A stretch of 64,000 nucleotides of DNA. Origin: Microbulbifer pacificus. Lineage in GTDB: Bacteria; Pseudomonadota; Gammaproteobacteria; Pseudomonadales; Cellvibrionaceae. Of the stretch, positions 47,123 to 56,324 are shown one piece after another (position 1 is the stretch's first letter; each line of letters opens with the position of its first letter). The notes beneath the pieces are model-generated. The model ran no database searches. It was not told the DNA's origin and was given only the letters and a program-made list of their open reading frames with translations. The stretch covers positions 1,116,001 through 1,180,000 of the forward strand of contig NZ_PREV01000027.1 in the NCBI RefSeq assembly GCF_002959965.1. The letters run 5' to 3'. A program made the translations under genes and the position numbers.

Positions 47123-47791
47123 ATGAACGTATTACTGGTAGAAGATGATCCCCTGATCGCCCAAGGGTTATTACAGGCACTCAAACAGAGCGCCTACACG
47201 GTGGTACATGCTCCCTATGGTGAACGCGCGGAGGGACTGCTTCTCGCCAACGATGTGGACCTGATTATTCTCGATCTGGGGCTACCGGATATGGACGGGC
47301 TCGAACTACTGCGGCGTTTACGCGCACGCCAAAACCGCGTGCCGGTACTGGTGCTGACCGCCCGTGACGGCGTCGAGCAACAGGTTGCCGCGCTCGACCA
47401 GGGCGCAGACGACTACATGGAAAAGCCCTTCGACCTGCGTGAACTGGAAGCGCGGCTGCGGGCACTGCTGCGTCGCAGTCACAGTCTCTCCACCGATGAG
47501 GTCAGCCTCGGCGCGTTACAACTGAGCCCCTTTCAGCGTACCGCCACACTCCACGGCGAGCGCCTTGAACTGCCCGCGCGCGAATATGAAATCCTGGAAA
47601 TTCTTTCTCTCAACGCACAGCGGGTGGTCACCAAGGCGCGCCTCGCCCAACGCCTTAGCCGGGAAGGTGATGAGGTAGGTGACAACGCGGTGGAGGTTTA
47701 TGTACACCGCCTGCGTCGCCGCTTGCAGGAATCCGGGCTTGTCATTCGCACCCAGCGTGGCGCAGGCTACGTGCTGGAGGAAGCGGATTGA
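47123..47791 (+). CDS. OmpR-family response regulator
   Basis: 222 residues from the ATG at 47123 (GGCGGAG 4 bases upstream). The receiver domain has acidic pocket Glu7-Asp8-Asp9, phosphoacceptor Asp51 (IILDLGLPDMDGLELL), Thr in LVLTARDG and Lys in DYMEKPFDLRELEARL. The C-terminal winged helix has LPAREYEILEILSLNAQRVV, then DNAVEVYVHRLRRRLQ and RGAGYVLEE. It resembles the TctD/QseB group. The stop overlaps the sensor kinase start, so the pair is translationally coupled. Confidence 0.93.
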   Translation: MNVLLVEDDPLIAQGLLQALKQSAYTVVHAPYGERAEGLLLANDVDLIILDLGLPDMDGLELLRRLRARQNRVPVLVLTARDGVEQQVAALDQGADDYMEKPFDLRELEARLRALLRRSHSLSTDEVSLGALQLSPFQRTATLHGERLELPAREYEILEILSLNAQRVVTKARLAQRLSREGDEVGDNAVEVYVHRLRRRLQESGLVIRTQRGAGYVLEEAD

Positions 47792-49185
47792 ACAGCAAGC
47801 TGGGATTGCGTTCACTGCTACTGCTGCTCGTCGGCGGGCCGTTGTTTCTTCTGCTGTTGATTGAAATGCTGGTTACATTTGGTATTGGCCTGCATGTAAC
47901 CAATCAGGTGTTCGATCGCTGGCTGCTGGATTCCGCCTACTCTCTCGCGCAGGAAGTTCGCCAGGAAAACGGCCATTTGGTACTTCACGCCGATGAGGCC
48001 GCCATCGAAGTTTTCGAGTGGGACGAGCTGGACGAAGTCTACTTCCGGGTCTCCACTCTGGATGGCCGGGTACTGGGTGGGAAAAGCGAAGCCTGGGTCA
48101 ACCCCGATATTTCTTCCCTCAAACAGGGGCCGGTTTTCACCAATGTAAAAATGGGTGGCGAGTGGGTGCGTAGCGTCACCGTACTGGCCAATCCGGACTC
48201 CCCAAACAACAGTGCGCTGGTGAGCGTTGCAGAAACCCTGCACAAGCGCATACCACTGTCGCGCACACTGATGTTTGAAGTGGTTCTGTCAAAGGCCGCC
48301 ATGATTATTGCCGCCCTGCTGGTGGTGGCGTTCGCACTCAGCCGCGGTATCCGGCCCCTGCTCCGCCTCAGTCAGGAACTGGCCAACCGCTCGCCGCGGG
48401 ATTTGACCCCGATCAAGACGATGTCGGCGCCAAAAGAGGTGCGTACCGTCATCGATAACACCAACCGCCTGCTGGAGCGGCTCGATAACGCATTCAGTGC
48501 ACGCGAGCAGTTTATCGGCAATATTTCTCACCAGCTGAAAACACCGCTTGCCGGGATCAAGCTACAGGCGCAACTGGCACTTCGGGACAACAATCTCGAC
48601 ACCGCGCATCGGGCACTGGAGCGCATCTGCAAGACCACGGATGCCATGACACATCTGAATATCCAGCTGTTGAAGCTTGCACGCGCGGAAGCGGCGTCGG
48701 GCCGCGGCTTGCGCAGCGAGCCTGTGGCCCTGGACAATGTAGTGCGCGAAGCCGCGGAAAGCCTGCGTGAACTCGCGTGCGACCGCCGGGTGCAGATACA
48801 CCAGAATTTCACCGGCGCCCCTCCGGATGGTTTCAAGGTCTCCGGCGACTATTTCCTACTGCGGGAACTGGTGTGGAATCTGGTAGAGAACGCCATTCTC
48901 TATGTACCGGAAGACGGCAACGTGTGGGTGGCGCTCACCCGCAATGGCAGCGAGATCAGACTGACGGTAAAGGATGACGGACAAGGCATTCCCCGCGAGC
49001 ACTGGCCACAAATTTTCGAACGCTTTTTCCGTTCAAAAATTTCCGGCGAGGGCTGCGGCCTGGGCCTTGCCATCGTCAGAGAAATTGCTTTTGCCCATGG
49101 CGCCACGGTCGAACTTCAACAAGCCACGGATACCAGCGGCGCATGCTTCGTGTGCGTCTTTCCAGCCAAAAGCAATTCGGCTTAA
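47788..49185 (+). CDS. Sensor histidine kinase (TctE-like)
   Basis: 465 residues from a TTG that overlaps the regulator stop (TTGA). TM1 is about residues 9-34 and TM2 about 165-186. The 130-residue periplasmic region between them is of the 2CSK_N type, known from TctE, which senses tricarboxylates. A HAMP-like linker leads to the H box FIGNISHQLKTPLAGIKLQA (His248). The N box is RELVWNLVENAILYVPE and the G boxes VKDDGQGIP and GCGLGLAIVRE. The gene ends tail-to-tail with the molybdoenzyme gene, overlapping it by three bases. The ligand is unknown, and tricarboxylates are only a guess by family. Confidence 0.92.
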   Translation: MNSKLGLRSLLLLLVGGPLFLLLLIEMLVTFGIGLHVTNQVFDRWLLDSAYSLAQEVRQENGHLVLHADEAAIEVFEWDELDEVYFRVSTLDGRVLGGKSEAWVNPDISSLKQGPVFTNVKMGGEWVRSVTVLANPDSPNNSALVSVAETLHKRIPLSRTLMFEVVLSKAAMIIAALLVVAFALSRGIRPLLRLSQELANRSPRDLTPIKTMSAPKEVRTVIDNTNRLLERLDNAFSAREQFIGNISHQLKTPLAGIKLQAQLALRDNNLDTAHRALERICKTTDAMTHLNIQLLKLARAEAASGRGLRSEPVALDNVVREAAESLRELACDRRVQIHQNFTGAPPDGFKVSGDYFLLRELVWNLVENAILYVPEDGNVWVALTRNGSEIRLTVKDDGQGIPREHWPQIFERFFRSKISGEGCGLGLAIVREIAFAHGATVELQQATDTSGACFVCVFPAKSNSA

Positions 49186-51515
49186 ATGATTCTTTCCGGG
49201 AGCGTGCTCGGTTCCAGACGAATGGCAATGTACTTGGACGTCGGCGTGAAGCTGCCAACGCCATAACTTTCCAGTGGCACCAGAGGGTTGGCCTCCGGGT
49301 AATATGCCGCCGCCTGCCCTTTGGGAATATCGAACGCAATCAGGGTAAACCCCCGTACCCGGCGCTCCACCTCATCGTTCCACAGGGAGATGATATCCAC
49401 CGACTGACGGTCGGCAAATCCCAGACGGCGAATGTCTTCCCGGTTTACAAATAAAACCCGGCGATTACCGCTTACGCCGCGATAGCGGTCATTGAGTCCG
49501 TAAGTCGTTGTGTTGTATTGATCGTGAGAGCGCAGAGTCTGTAATACCAGATCCGCGCTGCCGGCACCCACTCTGCCGATTTTTTCCAGCACCTCCGGAG
49601 GTAACGGCGCGGGCAGCGGATGACTCACGAAGTTCGCCTTGCCGTTCTTGGTCTTCCATTGGCGTTGTCCTGCAGCATTCTGCAAGTAGAATCCACCCGG
49701 GGTTTCCAGCTTCCGGTTGAAGTCCTTAAACCCGGGAATCACATCGGCGATCAACTCTCGAATACGTGTGTAATCCTCCACCAGCTCAAGCCAGGGAATC
49801 GGAGTTTTCCCTAACGTGGCCTGCGCCATACCGGCAACGATCGCGGGTTCTGAACGCATTTCCGAAGACAGCGGCTTCAACTGCCCGGACGAAGCGTGCA
49901 CCATGCTGAATGAGTCCTCTACTGTTACGGCTTGGGCACCGCCGACCTGCATATCGATATCGGTGCGCCCAAGGCAAGGCAGTATGAGAGCCCGCTTGCC
50001 GGTAACCAGATGGCTGCGGTTAAGCTTGGTGCTGATTTGTACCGTCAACTCACAGTTGCGCAGTGCGTGGTGGGTGCGCACGCTGTCGGGTGTGGCCCGG
50101 GCGAAGTTGCCACCAAGGCCAATAAATACTTTTATTTTGCCTGCGAGCATGGCCTCGATGGCTTTGACCACATTTACCCCCGCCTCTCTCGGCATGGGAA
50201 TACCAAACCTCCCCTCCAGTGCATCGAGAAAAGGCGCTGAGGGGTTGTCGTCGATCCCCATAGTACGATCGCCCTGGACATTACTATGGCCACGCACCGG
50301 ACACAGCCCGGCCCCAGGGCGACCAATCTGGCCGCGCAGTAATTGCAGATTGGTAATTTCCTGAATGGTTGCCACCGAATGGCGGTGCTGGGTAATGCCC
50401 ATAGCCCAGCAGATGATGGTGGCATTGCTGCGACGGTAGATGTGCGCAGCGCGCTCCAGTTCATCCTCGCCGAGCCCGCTGTAAGCGACAATTTCGTCCC
50501 AGGTGGTACCATCCACCATCGCTCGATACTGCTCAAACCCTGCACTGTGCTCGCGGATAAAGTCCAGATCAAGGGGGCCCGCTTCGCCGTTTCTTTCCGC
50601 CTCATCCTGCCACTGGAACAGGAACTTGGCGATGCCGCGTATTACGGCCATATCACCACCGAGGGCGGGCCGGAAATATCCGGTATTCAGCGGTGCCTCA
50701 CCGTCAGTCAGCATCTGCACCGGGTCCTGTGGTGCCTGGAAGCGTTCCAATCCGCGCTCTCGCAAAGGATTGAACACCAGCACCTGAGCACCCCGAGCCA
50801 CCGCCTCACTCAGCGGTTCCAGCATACGCGGGTGGTTGGTTCCGGGATTTTGACCGATCACAAAGATGGCTTCCGCCCTGTCGAAATCACCATAGGTCAC
50901 AGTGCCCTTACCGGTACCGATACTCGCCTTTAATGCCGCGCCGCTGGCCTCGTGGCACATGTTGGAACAGTCCGGCAGGTTGTTGGTGCCAAAACTGCGG
51001 GCAAACAATTGATAGAGAAAGGCGGCTTCGTTACTGGCACGGCCGGAGGTGTAGAACGCGGCCTGATCAGGAGACTCGAGTTTGTTGAGCTCCGCAGCGA
51101 TCAGCGCAAACGCCTGCTCCCAGCGAATGGGTTTGTAGTGATGAACCTCGCCGTCGTAATACATCGGCTCGGTCAGACGACCCTGGTATTCGAGCCAGTA
51201 GTCATCCTGTGCCGCCAGCTCCTGCAGGCTGTTTTCTGCGAAAAAGGCCCGGTCCACGCCGCGACCGGATGCCTCCCAGTTCACCGCCTTGGCACCGTTT
51301 TCACAGAACCGGATACGGCCCTCTTCAGGTGCCTCACCCCAGGCACAGCCTGGGCAATCAAAGCCGCCGTTCTGGTTGGTCTGCAGCATGGCTCGCAGAT
51401 TCTTGAACGGCTGGCGACTGTCGAGCCAGGCGTGGGCGACGCCGCGCAGCGCCCCCCACCCTGCGGCAGGGCGCAGGTAGGGGCGGAAGCGAAAACGGTC
51501 AATGGGAGTCTTCAT
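49182..51515 (-). CDS. FdhF/YdeP-family molybdopterin oxidoreductase
   Basis: 777 residues from the ATG at 51515 with AAAGGGA upstream; longer frames run into fdhD. The N-terminal cysteines are Cys54-x2-Cys57 (GGFDCPGCAWGE) and Cys71 (IRFCENGAKAV), only three in place of the four-Cys [4Fe-4S] motif of formate dehydrogenases, as known for the YdeP branch. Further signatures are NLPDCSNMCHEASGAALK, FVIGQNPGTNHPRMLEPLSE, and LRGQIGRPGAGLCPVRGHSN. E. coli YdeP is linked to acid resistance, and the reaction is not established. It is followed upstream by fdhD at 11 bp, which supplies sulfur to the Mo cofactor. Confidence 0.92.
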   Translation of the reverse strand: MKTPIDRFRFRPYLRPAAGWGALRGVAHAWLDSRQPFKNLRAMLQTNQNGGFDCPGCAWGEAPEEGRIRFCENGAKAVNWEASGRGVDRAFFAENSLQELAAQDDYWLEYQGRLTEPMYYDGEVHHYKPIRWEQAFALIAAELNKLESPDQAAFYTSGRASNEAAFLYQLFARSFGTNNLPDCSNMCHEASGAALKASIGTGKGTVTYGDFDRAEAIFVIGQNPGTNHPRMLEPLSEAVARGAQVLVFNPLRERGLERFQAPQDPVQMLTDGEAPLNTGYFRPALGGDMAVIRGIAKFLFQWQDEAERNGEAGPLDLDFIREHSAGFEQYRAMVDGTTWDEIVAYSGLGEDELERAAHIYRRSNATIICWAMGITQHRHSVATIQEITNLQLLRGQIGRPGAGLCPVRGHSNVQGDRTMGIDDNPSAPFLDALEGRFGIPMPREAGVNVVKAIEAMLAGKIKVFIGLGGNFARATPDSVRTHHALRNCELTVQISTKLNRSHLVTGKRALILPCLGRTDIDMQVGGAQAVTVEDSFSMVHASSGQLKPLSSEMRSEPAIVAGMAQATLGKTPIPWLELVEDYTRIRELIADVIPGFKDFNRKLETPGGFYLQNAAGQRQWKTKNGKANFVSHPLPAPLPPEVLEKIGRVGAGSADLVLQTLRSHDQYNTTTYGLNDRYRGVSGNRRVLFVNREDIRRLGFADRQSVDIISLWNDEVERRVRGFTLIAFDIPKGQAAAYYPEANPLVPLESYGVGSFTPTSKYIAIRLEPSTLPERII

Positions 51516-51526
51516 CTGCAATCCCT

Positions 51527-52348
51527 TTAGCGGCCATTTAGCGGAGAGTCCGTACCGCTGTAGATACGCGGTGCATCGCCCGCCGGTTGGTGCAACAGGT
51601 TGAGTTGATGCCGCCTGGCCCATCGCACGCTGATATCCGAGGGTGACGACAGGCTCACCAGAGTACCGATTCCCACGCGCACGGCTTTCTGGATCAATTC
51701 GAGACTACAACGACTGGTGATAGCAACGAACCCGTGCTGCACATCCAATCCCTCCCCCAGACAGGCGCCAATCAGTTTATCCAGCGCATTGTGCCGGCCG
51801 ATATCCTCCCGACACAGCCTGGTGTCTCCACTCTGATCTACATACAGGGCGCAGTGCATGGCGCCGCTTGTTTGCCGGTATTTCTGCGCAAATTCAAAAC
51901 GCTCGCGCAGCCGCTCAAAATGGTGAACCGGGGGCAGTGGTGGAAAAAAGTCGCAGGAAAGCGTGTCACCCCCGTCACGATCCAGTGAAAGCGCCTGCGA
52001 CAACGCTTCTACCCCGCAAAGTCCGCACCCGCTGCTGCCCGCCAGATGGCGACGCTGCTGTTTCAGGCGGGAAAACGCGCGCTGATTGAGACGGATGTCC
52101 AGCAGCACGCCCTCCTCCACTTCAGAAACTTCCACATCGAGCATCTGCTCGCGCTGTTCAATAACGCCACTGGTAAAACTGAAGCCGAGGGCAAAATCTT
52201 CCAGGTCATCCCGTGTCGCCATCATTACCGCGTAGTTGAGGCCGTTATAGCTGATACCCACAGCCGTTTCCCGCGCCAACAATTGGGATTCACCGGCACC
52301 GTTCCCGGCCATGCTGTAGCGATAGAAAGATTGTTCGCTGTACTTCAT
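51527..52348 (-). CDS. fdhD: Formate dehydrogenase accessory sulfurtransferase FdhD
   Basis: 273 residues. Family motifs: RDDLEDFALGFSFTSGVIEQ, the sulfur-carrying pair Cys108-G-L-Cys111 (SSGCGLCGVEALSQAL), TGAMHCALYVDQSGDTRLC, REDIGRHNALDKLIG and FVAITSRCSLELIQKAVRVG. FdhD passes sulfur from IscS to the molybdenum cofactor of its partner enzyme. It precedes the YdeP-type gene by 11 bp on the same strand, which identifies that enzyme as the probable client. Confidence 0.95.
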   Translation of the reverse strand: MKYSEQSFYRYSMAGNGAGESQLLARETAVGISYNGLNYAVMMATRDDLEDFALGFSFTSGVIEQREQMLDVEVSEVEEGVLLDIRLNQRAFSRLKQQRRHLAGSSGCGLCGVEALSQALSLDRDGGDTLSCDFFPPLPPVHHFERLRERFEFAQKYRQTSGAMHCALYVDQSGDTRLCREDIGRHNALDKLIGACLGEGLDVQHGFVAITSRCSLELIQKAVRVGIGTLVSLSSPSDISVRWARRHQLNLLHQPAGDAPRIYSGTDSPLNGR

Positions 52349-52409
52349 ACATAAGGACTACATAAATTGAAAAACCGCAGGCACACGCACAGCGGTTCTT
52401 ACTGGGTTG

Positions 52410-52730
52410 CTAACGGATCTTTACCGCGGTGCCGCTAACACTCACCATCATCATTCCACCTCTTTCGCCCACTACTTCGTAGTCCAGGTCGATTCCGACA
52501 ATGGCGTTGGCGCCGAGGGCGCGGGCCTCTGCTTCTATTTCGGCAAAGGCGATCTTGCGCGCTTTGCCCATTTCACGCTCATACGCACCGGAGCGGCCGC
52601 CGATGATGTCGGTGATGGAACCGAACAGATCCTTGAAGATATTGGCACCGAGAATGGCCTCGCCGACGACAACACCGAGATATTGCTCGATCGGGCGGCC
52701 TTCGATAGAGGGGGTGGTGGTCTTGATCAT
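52410..52730 (-). CDS. YbjQ/UPF0145 family protein
   Basis: 106 residues from the ATG at 52730, chosen because AGGAG lies 7 bases upstream. Family features: [60 protein letters not shown] and [20 protein letters not shown]. These small proteins form pentamers and are annotated as putative heavy-metal-binding, with little functional proof. The gene stands 61 bp before fdhD on the same strand and may share its transcript. Confidence 0.92.
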   Translation of the reverse strand: MIKTTTPSIEGRPIEQYLGVVVGEAILGANIFKDLFGSITDIIGGRSGAYEREMGKARKIAFAEIEAEARALGANAIVGIDLDYEVVGERGGMMMVSVSGTAVKIR

Positions 52731-52815
52731 TTGTCGCTCCTGTATGAGGGTGGTGAGGCACCCGATGAGCTTACACAAATAATCTCTCGAGCGTGTATTA
52801 ATAACAGGCGCCAAT

Positions 52816-52839
52816 AAAAAGCCCCGCACAAGGCGGGGC
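52816..52839 (-). terminator. Intrinsic terminator of glcB
   Basis: GCCCCGC (52821-52827), loop ACAAG, GCGGGGC (52833-52839), with AATAAAAA to the left giving a U run on the minus strand. Confidence 0.88.
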
Positions 52840-52869
52840 ACTTTCATCCAATAAAACGGGCAGCCACGG

Positions 52870-55044
52870 TTAGCGCAGGCTGGCTTTGAACTCACGACGA
52901 CGGCGATGGAGAACCGGCTCGGTATAACCGTTTGGCTGTGCACAACCATCAAATACCAGCTCACATGCGGCCTGGAAGGCGATACTGTGATCAAAGTCCG
53001 GCGACATATCACGGTAGGCCGGATCGCCGGCATTCTGGCGATCAACCACAGCAGCCATACGGCGCATTGTTTCTTCCACCTGGGCGTGCGTACAGATGCC
53101 CTGCTTCAGCCAGTTGGCGATATGCTGGGAGGAGATGCGCAACGTCGCGCGGTCTTCCATCAGGCCGACATCGTGAATATCCGGCACCTTGGAGCAGCCC
53201 ACGCCCTGGTCGATCCAGCGCACCACGTAACCGAGGATACCCTGGGCATTGTTGTCGAGTTCGCGCTGGATTTCCTCCGCGCTCCACGCCGGGTTGTCGG
53301 ACACCGGCACGGTGAGAATGTCATCGAGACTGGCACGCTTGTGCTGCGCCAGAGACTCCTGAACCTCGGCGACATCCACCTTGTGATAGTGCAGAGCGTG
53401 CAGGGTAGCCGCGGTGGGCGATGGTACCCAGGCGGTATTGGCACCCGCCTGTGGGTGGCCTATTTTGGCTTCCATCATCGCCGCCATCATGTCCGGCATG
53501 GCCCACATGCCTTTCCCGATCTGCGCGCGCCCCTTGAGGCCTGTAGCCAGGCCCACATCCACATTCCAGTCTTCGTAGGCAGCAATCCATTTTGACTGCT
53601 TCATGTCGCCCTTGCGGATCATTGGACCCGCGAGCATGGAAGTGTGAATTTCGTCGCCAGTGCGGTCGAGGAAACCGGTGTTGATGAACACCACACGCTC
53701 TTTCGCAGCGGCAATACAGGCCTTGAGGTTGACCGTAGTACGACGCTCTTCATCCATGATGCCCACTTTCAACGTGTTGCGGGCGAGACCCAGGGCGTCC
53801 TCGATGCGACTGAACAGCGTGTTGGTAAAAGCAACCTCTTCGGGGCCGTGCATTTTCGGTTTCACGATATACACGCTGCCCGCGCGGGAATTTTTGTGCG
53901 GGCCGGTGCCGCGCAGATCGTGCATGGCAATCAGGCTGGTCACCATACCGTCGAGGATACCTTCGGGTACCTCGTTGCCATCCTTGTCGAGCACCGCATC
54001 ATTGGTCATCAGGTGACCGACATTGCGCACAAACATGAGGCTGCGACCCGGCAGACTCAGCTTGCCGCCTTCGGCATCGGTATATTCGCGGTCGGGATTC
54101 AGTGTGCGCACCACTTCCCGGCCGTTCTTGTTGAGCGTTTCCTGCAAATCGCCCCTCATCAGGCCAAGCCAGTTGCGGTACACCAGCACCTTGTCTTCGG
54201 CATCCACTGCAGCAACGGAGTCCTCGCAATCCATAATGGTCGTGAGCGCGGATTCCAGCAGAATGTCCTTGATACCGGCCTTGTCGGTCTTGCCAACAGG
54301 GCTTGTGCGATCAATCTGGATTTCGAAATGCAGGCCGTGGTGATTCAGCAGTATGGCTTCCGGTGCTTCCTGAGCGCCGCGGTAACCCGCAAACTGGCGA
54401 CTGTTTTTCAACGCGGCCACTTTGCCGTTGGACAGTTCCGCTTCCAGCAGCGATCCATTGATACGGTAGGCTGTTACATCGCGGTGGCTCACCCCACTGA
54501 GCGGTGCGGCCTGATCCAGAAAATCCCGGGCGTAAGCAATAACCTTGTCACCGCGCACCGGGTTATAGGCGCCGGCCTTTTCCGCGCCATTGTCTTCGCT
54601 GATCACATCGGTGCCGTAAAGCGCATCATACAGGCTCCCCCAGCGGGCATTGGCCGCGTTCAGCGCGTAGCGGGCATTCATCACCGGCACCACCAGCTGG
54701 GGGCCGGCCATGGTGGCAATTTCCGCATCCACATTTTCCGTTCTCACGGCGAAGTCCGCAGGCTCATCCACCAGGTAGCCGATTTCCTTCAGGAACGCTT
54801 TGTACGTATTGAGGTCCCGGTATCCCTGTGGGTTGTCGCTATACCACTGATCCAGACGGGCCTGGATATCATCACGCTTTTTCAGCAGCGCGCGGTTCAC
54901 CGGCGCCAGGTCGTTCACGACACCCTCGAACTCCGCCCAGAACACGTCGGCACTGACTCCGGTGCCCGGGATAACTTCTTCCGCAATCAGTGCGTGCAGT
55001 TCTGTGGCGATCTGCAGACCGCCAATACGGATTCTTTCCGTCAT
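52870..55044 (-). CDS. glcB: Malate synthase G
   Basis: 724 residues, the long monomeric isoform. Key segments: [20 protein letters not shown] with the catalytic region, [56 protein letters not shown] (Arg and Glu of the active site) and a C-terminal [14 protein letters not shown]. It condenses glyoxylate with acetyl-CoA to malate. GAGG precedes the ATG by 6 bases. It is separated from aceA only by a LysR regulator, a compact glyoxylate-shunt arrangement. Confidence 0.97.
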   Translation of the reverse strand: MTERIRIGGLQIATELHALIAEEVIPGTGVSADVFWAEFEGVVNDLAPVNRALLKKRDDIQARLDQWYSDNPQGYRDLNTYKAFLKEIGYLVDEPADFAVRTENVDAEIATMAGPQLVVPVMNARYALNAANARWGSLYDALYGTDVISEDNGAEKAGAYNPVRGDKVIAYARDFLDQAAPLSGVSHRDVTAYRINGSLLEAELSNGKVAALKNSRQFAGYRGAQEAPEAILLNHHGLHFEIQIDRTSPVGKTDKAGIKDILLESALTTIMDCEDSVAAVDAEDKVLVYRNWLGLMRGDLQETLNKNGREVVRTLNPDREYTDAEGGKLSLPGRSLMFVRNVGHLMTNDAVLDKDGNEVPEGILDGMVTSLIAMHDLRGTGPHKNSRAGSVYIVKPKMHGPEEVAFTNTLFSRIEDALGLARNTLKVGIMDEERRTTVNLKACIAAAKERVVFINTGFLDRTGDEIHTSMLAGPMIRKGDMKQSKWIAAYEDWNVDVGLATGLKGRAQIGKGMWAMPDMMAAMMEAKIGHPQAGANTAWVPSPTAATLHALHYHKVDVAEVQESLAQHKRASLDDILTVPVSDNPAWSAEEIQRELDNNAQGILGYVVRWIDQGVGCSKVPDIHDVGLMEDRATLRISSQHIANWLKQGICTHAQVEETMRRMAAVVDRQNAGDPAYRDMSPDFDHSIAFQAACELVFDGCAQPNGYTEPVLHRRRREFKASLR

Positions 55045-55173
55045 GAGTGACCTCTTGTACTGGTGATGGGGACTCGTGAGTTTCGCGGCATTCTAAACAG
55101 GGGGATCCCCATGCCGCTAATTTATAGGTGCGATACTCGATATTTGTCAGATGAATTTCAATCCCGGCATGAG

Positions 55174-56109
55174 TCAAAGCTGGCGCCCCACATCCAGAAT
55201 CAACCGGCGCATCCAGCGATGTGGCGCACTCTGTTGCAACAGAGGGCTCCAGGCCATTTTCAGCTCCAGCGGCGGAATTTTGAGCGGCGGGTCGCGCAAT
55301 ACCACCCGAGGATTGCTGGAAGCCAACTGCGCCAGCCGCGTGGGCACGGTGACAATGAGGTCGCTTTGCTCCGCCAGCAGCATCGCCACCTGGTAGTGGC
55401 GGGTGAACACGGAGATATCGCGCTTGCGCCCCTGGCGGCCAATTGCCTCGTCCACCCAGCCGAGGCGCTGCACATCTTCCGGATTCACCCCGACCCCTAC
55501 CCCCATGCCGGTTTTACTCACCCAGATATGCTGCGCCCCCAGATAACTCTCCAGATTGTAGTCCTGCAGTATGGGGTTATCCGCGCGCATGACACAGGAG
55601 AAACTGTCGTTCCATATGGTGGCCTGGTGGAAGCTCTGGGGCATGGAGTCGAACCGGTTGATGACCATATCTACCTTGCCCTGCTCCACATCCACAAAGC
55701 TCACATCACTCGGCGTCATGATGTCTAGACTGATACCGGGAGCACTCACACGCAGCTGTTTCAACAGCGGTGGAATCAGTGTGGATTCAGCGTAATCGCT
55801 GGCCATGATACGGAAGGTGCGACGTGCCTCCGCGGGCGAGAAGTCCCGGTTGGGCTGGATGACCTGATCGATGGCGGCCAGGGCCTCGCGCACCATCGGT
55901 TGTAGTTCCATGGCCCGCTCTGTGGGCATCATGCCCTCGCGGGTACGCACCAACAACGGATCGTCAAACAGCTCGCGCAGGCGCTTGAGGCCGTTGCTCA
56001 TGGCGGGCTGGGACAACCCCAGGTGGTTGGCGGCGCGGGTAACGTTGCGCTCGCGCAGCAGTACATCCAGGTAGACCAGCAGGTTCAGGTCGGCGCGTTC
56101 CAGATTCAT
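55174..56109 (-). CDS. LysR-family regulator between glcB and aceA
   Basis: 311 residues with the NodD/LeuO-type start ERADLNLLVYLDVLLRERNV and helix-turn-helix TRAANHLGLSQPAMSNGLKR, then LFDDPLLVRTREGMMPTERA. The effector domain includes IMASDYAESTLIPPLLKQLR and DMVINRFDSMPQSF. It is divergent from aceA (215-bp gap) and 129 bp upstream of glcB on the same strand. Its position makes it a candidate regulator of the glyoxylate shunt, a role played by IclR in E. coli. The target assignment is inference from context. Confidence 0.92.
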   Translation of the reverse strand: MNLERADLNLLVYLDVLLRERNVTRAANHLGLSQPAMSNGLKRLRELFDDPLLVRTREGMMPTERAMELQPMVREALAAIDQVIQPNRDFSPAEARRTFRIMASDYAESTLIPPLLKQLRVSAPGISLDIMTPSDVSFVDVEQGKVDMVINRFDSMPQSFHQATIWNDSFSCVMRADNPILQDYNLESYLGAQHIWVSKTGMGVGVGVNPEDVQRLGWVDEAIGRQGRKRDISVFTRHYQVAMLLAEQSDLIVTVPTRLAQLASSNPRVVLRDPPLKIPPLELKMAWSPLLQQSAPHRWMRRLILDVGRQL

Positions 56110-56324
56110 TGACGGGGCTCCCGGCGGGCTTCATACGGCCGTTATCAGCCGGCCTTTACTGTGTGTCAGCACCGGGCTCGAGCCCAGGTTTCACAAGGGA
56201 TTCAGTGATTTATTCACCGCTTGTATAGCGGGAATCATGACAATAAATTAGCCAAATTATGCCAGCACTCCTAGGATACGCACAACCTGATCGCAGTCAC
56301 CTTTTTAAGGAAAGTTGAGGAAAG

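Noticed and set aside
52371..52396. Terminator after fdhD formed by AACCGC and GCGGTT
   Set aside because: Six-base stem with a 13-base loop and no U run; the gene after it is on the same strand and could be co-transcribed.
53644..55050. 468-codon open frame antisense to glcB
   Set aside because: Shadow of malate synthase G; no start signal or recognisable domain.
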